33,370 nt of DNA from Coriobacteriia bacterium (GTDB lineage Bacteria > Actinomycetota > Coriobacteriia > Anaerosomatales > PALSA-660): assembly GCA_025361505.1 (NCBI GenBank), contig JANYKZ010000041.1, forward strand, positions 1 to 33,370. Reading direction: 5' to 3'. Shown piece after piece: positions 6,834 to 13,364 of this stretch (its first letter is position 1; every line of letters begins with the position of its first letter). A program made the translations under genes and the position numbers. The notes under the pieces were generated by a model. That model was not told the origin of the DNA. It saw only the letters and a list, made by a program, of their open reading frames with translations, and did not search any database.

Positions 6834-7955
6834 CTACGGCCGCACGGCCCCCACGTAGTCGCGTCGCGAGCTGATGCGATCCGTCAGCGACGCGTAGTGA
6901 ACGTGGCCGCCCGCGCCCGGTGCCTCGATGAAGACGCCGCCACCGACGTACATCCCGACGTGGTGGATCCGCGACGGATCTCCCCCGTAGCCGAAGAAGA
7001 CGAGGTCGCCCGCCTCCAACAGGTCGGTCCGTGACACCGGGATGAACTGCCCGATGGTGAACTGCGTGCGGCTGGTGCGGGGAATGGAGATCCCGACCTG
7101 GGCGTACGCGTACTGGCACAGCCCTGAGCAGTCGAACCCCGAAGGGCTCGTGCCGCCCCATAGGTACGGAACGCCGAGGTAGCGTTTGGCCGCGGCGGCG
7201 GCGTCCGCATGCGATCCGCCCAAGGAACCTGCGTCGCTCGGACGACCCGACGGATGCGAAGCGGCTGCGGCCGCACGTGCGGCGAGCTCGGCAGCCAGTC
7301 TTGCCTGCCGGTCCTCCTCCTGCTTCATGAGCTTCTTGATCTCAACGGTGAGAGATGCGAGGTATGCGGCTTGCGTGTCGACCGCGGTCTTGACCAGGTC
7401 GGCCTTGGCCTGGGCCTGCCCGCGCAGCGCGACCTCCTCGGCCTCACGGTTCTGAAGAGCCACCTTGGTGTCGGCGACGCTGTTGCGGTCGGCCTCGACC
7501 TGGGCGACGAGCTTGGCGTCGGATGTCGTTATGAGGTTCAGCAGGTCGAGCCGTGTGACGAAGTCGTCGAACGAGGTCGTCCCGAGCAGCACAGCGAGCA
7601 GGTCGACCGAACCGCTGCGATAGATGGCGTCCGCGCGATCGGCGAGCCGCGCCTGCGACTGGTCGAACGCGGCTTGGGCCTGTGCGAGGCGGGTCTCGGT
7701 GACAGCTATCTGAGCGCGGGTGTCCTGCAGCGCCGACGTGACGTCCTGCAGGTCCGTCTGCTTGAGCTCCAGATCGGCGTTGAGGTCCTGGAGCTTGGCG
7801 TCGGCCGAAGCCGCCTCAGCCTGCTTCGCCCGGATCTTCGCATTGGTGGGAGCAGCGAACGCCGCGACGGGCGCGATCGCCAGACACACGGCCAGCGCGC
7901 ACGCTATCCAAGAAGATGCGGCCGGACGGCCGGCGATGCGTCGCACCTGCTCCAA
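6834..7955 (-). CDS. Secreted coiled-coil NlpC/P60 peptidoglycan endopeptidase
   Basis: A 373-aa exported cell-wall hydrolase. A signal peptide covers about residues 1-35 (hydrophobic core WIACALAVCLAIAPVAAFA). Coiled coils span about 37-110 and 150-230, followed by a Ser/Gly-rich linker. The NlpC/P60 domain (about 250-373) has catalytic C276 in FDCSG, H332 in HHVGMY and E344 in FIEAP. The Cys-His-Glu triad is that of mycobacterial RipA rather than the Cys-His-His of E. coli Spr. The coiled coil probably docks to a division-linked activator, as in RipC/PcsB-type enzymes. The frame opens with TTG at 7955, but GTG at 7946 has better spacing from GGGGG (nine bases), so the true protein may be three residues shorter. 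Confidence 0.9.
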   Translation of the reverse strand: MEQVRRIAGRPAASSWIACALAVCLAIAPVAAFAAPTNAKIRAKQAEAASADAKLQDLNADLELKQTDLQDVTSALQDTRAQIAVTETRLAQAQAAFDQSQARLADRADAIYRSGSVDLLAVLLGTTSFDDFVTRLDLLNLITTSDAKLVAQVEADRNSVADTKVALQNREAEEVALRGQAQAKADLVKTAVDTQAAYLASLTVEIKKLMKQEEDRQARLAAELAARAAAAASHPSGRPSDAGSLGGSHADAAAAAKRYLGVPYLWGGTSPSGFDCSGLCQYAYAQVGISIPRTSRTQFTIGQFIPVSRTDLLEAGDLVFFGYGGDPSRIHHVGMYVGGGVFIEAPGAGGHVHYASLTDRISSRRDYVGAVRP

Positions 7956-8051
7956 CCCCCGTTGTAGGACGGCCTATCGGCTGCGTGAAGGGTCCTGCAC
8001 GCCTCGCATCGCGAGGCAGCGACGGGCACTGCCGATGATACACCCGTCCCG

Positions 8052-8067
8052 CGGGGACTCGTCCCCG
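8052..8067 (-). terminator. Short hairpin after apt
   Basis: CGGGGAC at 8052-8058 is complementary to GTCCCCG at 8061-8067; a CTCG tetraloop version is also possible. It lies about 30 bases past the apt stop. No U-tract. It may terminate the apt operon before the NlpC/P60 gene. Confidence 0.4.
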
Positions 8068-8097
8068 TGCTCGCCCCGCCGCGACAGTCGGTCTCCC

Positions 8098-8613
8098 CTA
8101 CTCCACGTGCATGAGGGAGACGATCTTGTGATCGCCGAGCTTCTCGCGGCCGTGCAGGAAGTCGAGTTCCATCAGGAAGGTGAAACCGACGACCTCGGCG
8201 CCGCTGCGGGTGACCAGCTCGGCCTTCGCGGACGCGGTCCCGCCCGTGGCCAAGACGTCGTCGACGATGAGAACGCGGTCCCCAGGTCCGACGGCGTCCG
8301 TGTGCATCTCGAGTTCGTCGGTGCCGTACTCGAGCGAATACTCGGCGCTGGTCGTGTTCCAGGGGAGCTTGCCCGGCTTGCGCGCGGGGATGAAGCCGGC
8401 CTTGAGCCTGAGCGCCAGCGCGCCACCGAGGATGAAGCCGCGCGCTTCCGCACCGAGGACCTTGGTCACACCAGCGTCATCGAACGGGACGGCGAGCTGG
8501 TCGATCGCGTCGCGGAACCCCTCGGGGCTGGCGAGCAGAGGCGTGATGTCCTTGAAGACGACTCCCGGCTTGGGGAAGTCGTGGATGTCGCGGATGTAGG
8601 GCTCGAGGTTCAC
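8098..8613 (-). CDS. apt: Adenine phosphoribosyltransferase
   Basis: A 171-aa type I phosphoribosyltransferase that makes AMP from adenine and PRPP in the cytoplasm. The PRPP-binding motif VLIVDDVLATGGTA is at residues 114-127. The N-terminal DFPKPGVVFKDITPLL and AEARGF are characteristic of Apt. The length is normal. GTG at 8613 has an AGGAGG site six bases upstream. It lies 33 bases after the potassium-channel gene and is the last member of the operon that starts at 12451, which also contains hpt, so two purine-salvage enzymes are co-expressed. Confidence 0.95.
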   Translation of the reverse strand: MNLEPYIRDIHDFPKPGVVFKDITPLLASPEGFRDAIDQLAVPFDDAGVTKVLGAEARGFILGGALALRLKAGFIPARKPGKLPWNTTSAEYSLEYGTDELEMHTDAVGPGDRVLIVDDVLATGGTASAKAELVTRSGAEVVGFTFLMELDFLHGREKLGDHKIVSLMHVE

Positions 8614-8646
8614 GAGGGCCTCCTGGTCGGTGCGGAGAGGGGTGAC

Positions 8647-9669
8647 TCAGCGGGTCGAAGGGTAGCACACGTCGGAGTCGGTGCAGGCACGGTCGGCCAG
8701 CGCCCGAAGTTGCTGTTCCGTGCCCAGGACCACGAGGTTGTCGCCCGCGTGCATCGTCGTGTCGGGGTCGGGATTCGAGTTGTCGACGCCGTCGGCCTGG
8801 TGGATGGCGAGCACGTAGGCGCCGGTCGTCGACCGGATGTGCGCGCCGCCGATCGTGCGACCGACCCACGGGTCACCGTCGGATAGCACGATCTGCTCGA
8901 GCTTGAGGTCGACGCCGTGCTCGTGTGACACGACGTCGAGGAAGTCAACGACAGCGGGTCGCATGACCATCGCGGCCATGCGCCGTCCACCGATCTCCGT
9001 GGGCGTGATGACGCGGTCCGCGCCCGACCGCAGCAGTTTCGACTCGGCGGACGGCGTCGTGGCGCGCGCGACGATGAAGAGGTCCTTCGCCAGCCCGCGG
9101 GCCGTGAGTGCGACGAACACGTTCGCGGCGTCGCTGTTGAGGGCGATCGTCAGACTTCCGGCCCGCTCGATGCCCGCCTGCTGGAGCGTCGACTCCTCCG
9201 TGGCGTCTCCCCTCACCCATGCCCAGCCGCGTGCCTTCGCGCGGGCCAGCGCCGCTTCGTCCCCGTCGATCGCGACGAAGGGAAGACCCGCGGCCTCGAA
9301 CTCCTCCGCGACCACCGAGCCCACACGCCCCAGCCCGGCGACCACGTTGTGGACGCTCATGCCCGCGATCCGCTTGTCCATGCGTCTGCCCTCCACGAAT
9401 CCCGAGAAGTGCCCCTCCACCATGAAGTCCGTCACGGTGACCACCGCGAACCCGAGTGCTCCCACTCCCGCCACGATCACCAGCATCGTCCAAGCCTGGC
9501 CGACCGGACCCATCGGGTGGATCTCGCGGTACCCGACGCCGCCCATCGTGATGACCGTCATGTACAGACCGTCGAAGACCCTCCAGCCCTCGATGAACAC
9601 ATAGCCGAGCGTCCCCACGACGAGGACCGCGACGAACACCCAGAGCGCGTAGAGGAGTCGGCGCGCCAC
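8647..9669 (-). CDS. Two-TM potassium-channel-like protein with RCK (TrkA-N/TrkA-C) domains
   Basis: A 340-aa membrane protein with the layout of MthK-type channels: TM1 (about 5-27), a pore helix and filter (33-50), TM2 (about 55-82), a TrkA-N Rossmann domain (about 105-225) with nucleotide motif GLGRVG at 112-117 and acidic D135, and a TrkA-C domain (about 250-325). The filter reads GVGYR at 44-48 where canonical channels have TVGYG, so two filter positions differ. It may be a potassium channel with altered selectivity or a relative with another ion. GTG at 9669 is only three bases after the hpt stop, indicating tight coupling. TrkA-N domains sense NAD(H), ATP/ADP or cyclic-di-AMP; which applies here cannot be seen. 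Confidence 0.88.
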   Translation of the reverse strand: MARRLLYALWVFVAVLVVGTLGYVFIEGWRVFDGLYMTVITMGGVGYREIHPMGPVGQAWTMLVIVAGVGALGFAVVTVTDFMVEGHFSGFVEGRRMDKRIAGMSVHNVVAGLGRVGSVVAEEFEAAGLPFVAIDGDEAALARAKARGWAWVRGDATEESTLQQAGIERAGSLTIALNSDAANVFVALTARGLAKDLFIVARATTPSAESKLLRSGADRVITPTEIGGRRMAAMVMRPAVVDFLDVVSHEHGVDLKLEQIVLSDGDPWVGRTIGGAHIRSTTGAYVLAIHQADGVDNSNPDPDTTMHAGDNLVVLGTEQQLRALADRACTDSDVCYPSTR

Positions 9670-9672
9670 TCG

Positions 9673-10248
9673 TCAGGCCAGTCCCGCGTCGCTAAGCGCC
9701 TGTGCCGACAGCGCTCCAAGGTAGCGCAGGTTGCGCAGCCCACCGTCGAGATCGAGGCCGTAGCCGACGGCGAAGGTGTCGGGCATGCGGAAGCCGCGAT
9801 AGGCGATCGGCAGGTCCGCGATGCGGCGTTGGTCGCGATCGAGCAGGACGGCGACCTCGAGGCTGGCCGGTTTGCGCGACCGCAGGACGCCGAGCAGGTA
9901 GTTGAGCGTGAGCCCCGTGTCGATGATGTCCTCCACGACGAGCACGTGCGCGCCCTCGATGTTCTCGTCCAGGTCCTTGGTGATGCGCACGCCGCCGGGC
10001 TGTCCCGGTGCGCCGTAGGCGCTGATCCCCATGAAGTCGAGACGCACCGGACCGTCGATGGCGCGGCACAGGTCGGCGAGGAAGTAGAGCCCGCCCCGCA
10101 GCACCGTGATGAGCACGACCTCGCGGCCTGCGTAGTCGGCGGCGATCGCGGCGCCCAACTCGGCGACCCGTCGTGCGATCACCGCCTCTTCGAGAAGCAC
10201 TCCGGACACCTGCCACGGGGCGCCCTGGGGAGCCGGCTCCGCCCTCAC
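9673..10248 (-). CDS. hpt: Hypoxanthine phosphoribosyltransferase
   Basis: A 191-aa purine-salvage enzyme converting hypoxanthine or guanine with PRPP to IMP or GMP. The PRPP motif VLVVEDIIDTGLT is at residues 102-114, RGG occurs near residue 51, and the C-terminal PDTFAVGYGLD is the family purine-binding/flap region. The open frame extends further upstream, but GTG at 10246-10248 overlaps the TGA stop of the preceding gene (GTGA) and gives a normal length. A GTG 13 codons later is the alternative. It sits inside a compact operon between the nuclease-fold gene and the channel gene. Confidence 0.93.
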   Translation of the reverse strand: MRAEPAPQGAPWQVSGVLLEEAVIARRVAELGAAIAADYAGREVVLITVLRGGLYFLADLCRAIDGPVRLDFMGISAYGAPGQPGGVRITKDLDENIEGAHVLVVEDIIDTGLTLNYLLGVLRSRKPASLEVAVLLDRDQRRIADLPIAYRGFRMPDTFAVGYGLDLDGGLRNLRYLGALSAQALSDAGLA

Positions 10249-10670
10249 CCGGCACTCCCGGCGCGCGGTGCCGTCTTGGTCTGGCTCGGCGGGACGACCA
10301 GACCGTACTTGAAGCACAGCGCCCGGAAGTCCCGCTGATAGAAGATCTTGATGTTGATGTCGGGATAGAGCTCGCGCAGCCTGCGCACCTTGCGGTTCTT
10401 CTTGGTCACGAGCTTCTGCGACATGGTCGTCAGCTCGATATAGAGGTCGAAGTCCGGCATGTAGAAATCGGGAGAGAACGAGGCGATGACGTCGCCCGCG
10501 GCGCTCCACTCGATCGGGAACGTCGTGGGTTCGTACTCCCATCGGATGCCGTAGAAGTCGAGGATCTGCGCGGCGACCTTCTCCGAGGGATGCGCGAACC
10601 CGGTCGCGGCCACACGCTCGGAGACCGGCAGCCCGTCTGCGGGCGACGATGTGGACGGTGATCCGGTCAT
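10245..10670 (-). CDS. Predicted PD-(D/E)XK nuclease-fold protein
   Basis: A 141-aa soluble protein. I infer a restriction-endonuclease-like fold from motif order: a helix with E30 (SEKVAAQIL), a strand with YEP (46-48), SPDFYMPDFDLYIEL with D68 and E79, a basic stretch KLVTKKNRKVRRLRELYP (86-103), and a final strand IKIFYQRDF. D68 and E79 match the PD...E core. The usual lysine two residues after E79 is replaced by T81, and K86 or K90 might substitute, so activity is uncertain. It starts with ATG at 10670, eight bases after the ftsR-like gene's stop, and overlaps hpt by four bases. No strong ribosome-binding site is visible, so translation is probably coupled. Confidence 0.65.
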   Translation of the reverse strand: MTGSPSTSSPADGLPVSERVAATGFAHPSEKVAAQILDFYGIRWEYEPTTFPIEWSAAGDVIASFSPDFYMPDFDLYIELTTMSQKLVTKKNRKVRRLRELYPDINIKIFYQRDFRALCFKYGLVVPPSQTKTAPRAGSAG

Positions 10671-10678
10671 CGTTTGGA

Positions 10679-11392
10679 CTACACCACGTCCTCGAACGCA
10701 TCGGCTACGGCACGCCGGGCCAGTCCACGCTTGAGCTCGTCGGTCAGGCGAAGAAGCTCGTCCACCGACTCGACGAGCTTCTGCTTGGTCTCCGGGGTGC
10801 GATGCCGGTAGGCCGGCATCAGTATCTGCTGGAAGATCGCCGCCTCGCGCTCGGCGCCGGTCGCGTACATCCGAAGGTGGCGCGGATCGACGCCGTAGCC
10901 ACGGAGGTCCCAGCAGGAGTGAGCGATCTGGACGTCGCCGCGAGGAAGCTCCTCGCCACGGTCGCCCTTCACCAGGCGCACGAGGCCGAACTCGGCGAGC
11001 TCTCGAACGAACGACACCGGGAAGCCGAGGGCGGACGGCACATCCTCGAGCGGCACCGCCTCCGAGCTGTCGAACGGCTGCGCCACCGACTCGGGGCGGG
11101 TGACCATGGGACGCAGCTCCTCGGGAACCTTTCCCTTGTCGAAGTCCTTGAGCTTCTCGCGGATGACCGCCAGCGGGAGGAAGTGCTCCTTCTGCAGGCG
11201 CAGGATCAGGTCGACCCGGGCCACGTCGCCCGTGGAGAACTTGCGGTAGCCCCCGGCCGTACGCTCTGGGGTCACCAGCCCCTCGTCCTCAAGGAAGCGG
11301 ACCTTGCTGATGGTGAGGTCCGAATGAGCCGGGGTCAGGTTCTCGACCAGCTCACCGATCGTCATGTAGTCACGGCTGCGCGACGCGGTCAT
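10679..11392 (-). CDS. ftsR: MerR-family transcriptional regulator, FtsR/Rv1828 type
   Basis: A 237-aa regulator. An N-terminal MerR winged helix-turn-helix (about residues 8-80: MTIGELV, ISKVRFLEDEGLV, GYRKFSTGDVARVDLI) is followed by a linker and a C-terminal domain of the type seen in Mycobacterium Rv1828 and Corynebacterium FtsR, which activates ftsZ. There are no metal-binding cysteines of classical MerR sensors. The ATG at 11392 overlaps the FHA gene's TGA (ATGA). The FHA-MerR pair near gcvH repeats the Rv1826-Rv1827-Rv1828 order of Mycobacterium tuberculosis, which strongly supports the assignment. Target genes in this organism are not visible in the window. Confidence 0.85.
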   Translation of the reverse strand: MTASRSRDYMTIGELVENLTPAHSDLTISKVRFLEDEGLVTPERTAGGYRKFSTGDVARVDLILRLQKEHFLPLAVIREKLKDFDKGKVPEELRPMVTRPESVAQPFDSSEAVPLEDVPSALGFPVSFVRELAEFGLVRLVKGDRGEELPRGDVQIAHSCWDLRGYGVDPRHLRMYATGAEREAAIFQQILMPAYRHRTPETKQKLVESVDELLRLTDELKRGLARRAVADAFEDVV

Positions 11393-11835
11393 TCCGTCCC
11401 TCCCGACATGAACACCATCTGGAATCGCCCGATCTGGACCTGGTCCCCGGTCCGGAGGACCGCGCGGTCCACGCTCACCCCGTTGACGTAGACGCCGTTG
11501 AGCGAGCCCTCGTCCTTGACGACCACCTCACCGGCCCCCACCTCGAGAGCCGCGTGGGCCCGTGAGACGGTGATGTCGTTCAGGAAGATGTCGGCGCCCG
11601 GGTCACGGCCGATGGTCAGGCGCGGCCGGTCGAGGTAGAAACGCTCCCCGACCTCGGGACCCTTGCGTACCACCAGCAGCGGACCGTCGCTCGACGGCTG
11701 CTGAACGACCGCCCGGGGCGCCGGCTCTTCGATCGGGGCGAACGATGCGGTCTCTTCGGGCATCGTCTCCCCGCACGACGGGCAGGCCGTCGCGTCATCA
11801 GGAACAGGCGAGCCGCATGCAGGACAGGTGCCCAT
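11389..11835 (-). CDS. garA: Zinc-ribbon FHA-domain protein (GarA-like)
   Basis: A 148-aa protein with an N-terminal zinc ribbon (C4, C7, C18, C21), a Pro/Ala/Glu-rich linker, and an FHA phosphothreonine-binding domain (about 55-145). FHA residues are present: IGR (R77), SRAH (S91, R92, H94) and SLNGVYVNG (N113, N118). GarA of actinobacteria is controlled by Ser/Thr kinases and regulates 2-oxoglutarate-using enzymes. The linker here has EETASF rather than the exact GarA ETTS phosphosite, so regulation may differ. The frame opens at GTG 11841, but GGGAG lies five bases before the ATG at 11835, which I prefer. Mycobacterial GarA lacks the zinc ribbon. Confidence 0.85.
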   Translation of the reverse strand: MGTCPACGSPVPDDATACPSCGETMPEETASFAPIEEPAPRAVVQQPSSDGPLLVVRKGPEVGERFYLDRPRLTIGRDPGADIFLNDITVSRAHAALEVGAGEVVVKDEGSLNGVYVNGVSVDRAVLRTGDQVQIGRFQMVFMSGGTE

Positions 11836-11863
11836 ACGCACTCCCGATCAGCCGTCGGACCGG

Positions 11864-12124
11864 TCAGTTGCTGAAGCCGAAATCCTTGCTCTCGAACGCG
11901 GTCTTGATGCTGGACTCGACGGCCGCGATGACCTCGGGGGTCTCGAGGACGTGACGAAGCTTCTCGGGGCTCAGGCGATTGCGGACGTAGGGGTCGTTCA
12001 GCGCCTCTTCGAGCTTGCGGCCGTTGCCGACCTCACGGACCACGTACTCGATCACGCGCTCCTCGAGCTCGTCGGTCGCCAGCTCCTTGAGGAACGCGCG
12101 GATGGAAGCGGCAAGATCAGCCAA
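11864..12124 (-). CDS. Hypothetical helical protein, 86 aa
   Basis: I do not recognise this family. It is a small soluble protein that appears entirely alpha-helical (residues 2-30, 36-50, 52-80), with charged heptad-like stretches. It contains no cysteine, signal peptide or membrane segment. The start is TTG at 12124, chosen because AAGGAGG sits six bases upstream. The spacing of 21 bases to the RsiG-like gene before it and 28 to the FHA gene after it places it firmly in the operon. It could be a partner of either regulator. Confidence 0.72.
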   Translation of the reverse strand: MADLAASIRAFLKELATDELEERVIEYVVREVGNGRKLEEALNDPYVRNRLSPEKLRHVLETPEVIAAVESSIKTAFESKDFGFSN

Positions 12125-12145
12125 GATGTCCTCCTTGCAGGCGGG

Positions 12146-12451
12146 CTACTCTTCGTCGTCGGTCTCGTCGGGCTGGATGGTCCGCGCCCCTCGCAGGTCG
12201 TTCGCGAGGATCGCGATCAGCCTGTCCAGGTCGGTCCCGGAGATCACATCGTGGGGCTCGCTCTGACCCTCTGCCAGACGCCGAACGAGCTCGGCCCGGA
12301 GGATGTCGATCCGCCCGTGGAGCACGCGACGCCGGAAGCTCAGCTCGTCTTCTTCGGACGACAGCTGGTCGAGCAGGGCGCGCAGCTCATCGTTGCTCTT
12401 GTCCCTCAGATTAAGCAGTGCGTCATCGCCGAGACCTGCGGAATCCTGCAT
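12146..12451 (-). CDS. RsiG-like small helical protein (candidate c-di-GMP-responsive anti-sigma factor)
   Basis: A 101-aa protein made mostly of a long helical hairpin (about residues 12-62 and 72-88) with an acidic tail. The first helix carries E34-x3-S38-x2-R41-x3-H45-x3-D49. This matches the cyclic-di-GMP-binding motif of Streptomyces RsiG, E-x3-S-x2-R-x3-Q-x3-D, at four of five positions and with exact spacing; Q is replaced by H. Streptomyces RsiG has two motifs; single-motif forms working as homodimers are known from Rubrobacter. The ATG at 12451 follows GAGGAGGAGA; an upstream frame to 12502 lacks such a site. It is the first gene of the operon that includes the FHA and FtsR-like genes. 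Alternative: an unrelated coiled-coil protein with a chance motif match. Confidence 0.6.
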   Translation of the reverse strand: MQDSAGLGDDALLNLRDKSNDELRALLDQLSSEEDELSFRRRVLHGRIDILRAELVRRLAEGQSEPHDVISGTDLDRLIAILANDLRGARTIQPDETDDEE

Positions 12452-12515
12452 GGCGTCTCCTCCTCGAGGCTCTGTCCGAAGTGTACCACCGGGGTGTGTC
12501 ACGCACGGGCTGCCG

Positions 12516-12535
12516 AAGGGTTCGCTCGAACCTTT
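12516..12535 (-). terminator. Hairpin between lplA and the RsiG-like operon
   Basis: AAGGGTTCG at 12516-12524 pairs with CGAACCTTT at 12527-12535 with one wobble. It is about 30 bases past the lplA stop and upstream of the RsiG-like gene. No U-tract. It probably separates the gcv operon from the next one. Confidence 0.45.
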
Positions 12536-12561
12536 CTGCTACCTCGACGTTAACTTCAGGT

Positions 12562-13353
12562 TCATGCCCCTCGCGAGGCGGTCTGGAGGACGTGCGCCTC
12601 GAGCAGGGACTCCGCCAGCCCGCGCTCCTCGGCGGTGAAGGCGCCGCGCTCCAGCGTCACGCCGAGGACCCGCTCCACCGCGTCCGCCACGGCCTCCGCG
12701 ATCTCCTCCAGAGACGGTGAGACGCCGAGCGCTCCAGAAAGGGTCGCGGTGGTCCCCTCCAACGCGGAGCGGCGGCCATCGTCGAGCCGGAACACCTCTG
12801 CCTCGGCGTCGACGTCCCGCGAGATGACGAAACACCCATGCTGCAGGACGGCGTCGTCCTTCCACACCTGCGCACTGCCCGAGAGCTTGGCGGCCCCCAG
12901 GGAGAGGTCGGCCTGAGTCGCGTGAAGGTAGCAGGCGCCCGCACCCTTCTCGCCTCGCGAGCGGGCGGTCACCTGCGCGGAGACTCCCAGCAGCGCGTAC
13001 GCCTCGGCCAGGGCCGCCGAGAGGTGGCGGTACGAGGCCGCGACTCCCCGCGGCACGCCGGAGGCCACGCCTGCGACGATGCTGTAGGTGAGCTCGTCGT
13101 CGTGGAGCACTCCCCTGCCGCCCGTCGGCCGGCGCACGACGTCGAACCCGCGCCGGGCACACGCCTCGAGGTCGACCTGCTCTACGGCCTGGAAGCGTCC
13201 CAGGCTGGCGGTTGGGACCTCCCACCGGTACAGCCGCAGCGTCGGCGGCGCGAGGCCCAGAGCGTGTAGCCCGAGAACGGCCCGGTCCAGGGCCATGTTC
13301 ATGGCTCCCGGGACCGGGCCGTCGATGATGAGACGCCAGGCGGGCGTGGACAT
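12562..13353 (-). CDS. lplA: Lipoate--protein ligase family protein
   Basis: A 263-aa member of the BPL/LplA/LipB family. It is expected to attach lipoate or octanoate to the lysine of GcvH. Motifs are NMALD at 19-23, RRPTGGRGVLH at 74-84 (the lipoyl-AMP-binding motif), and AAKLSGSAQ with the conserved lysine K156. ATG at 13353 is preferred because it follows the gcvPB stop by 11 bases and begins just before the conserved domain (WRLIIDGP). A GTG at 13389 would overlap gcvPB. Being last in the gcv operon strongly suggests that GcvH is its substrate. Whether it uses free lipoate (LplA) or transfers octanoyl (LipM-type) cannot be decided. Confidence 0.88.
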   Translation of the reverse strand: MSTPAWRLIIDGPVPGAMNMALDRAVLGLHALGLAPPTLRLYRWEVPTASLGRFQAVEQVDLEACARRGFDVVRRPTGGRGVLHDDELTYSIVAGVASGVPRGVAASYRHLSAALAEAYALLGVSAQVTARSRGEKGAGACYLHATQADLSLGAAKLSGSAQVWKDDAVLQHGCFVISRDVDAEAEVFRLDDGRRSALEGTTATLSGALGVSPSLEEIAEAVADAVERVLGVTLERGAFTAEERGLAESLLEAHVLQTASRGA

Positions 13354-13364
13354 GGTGGTCGCGA

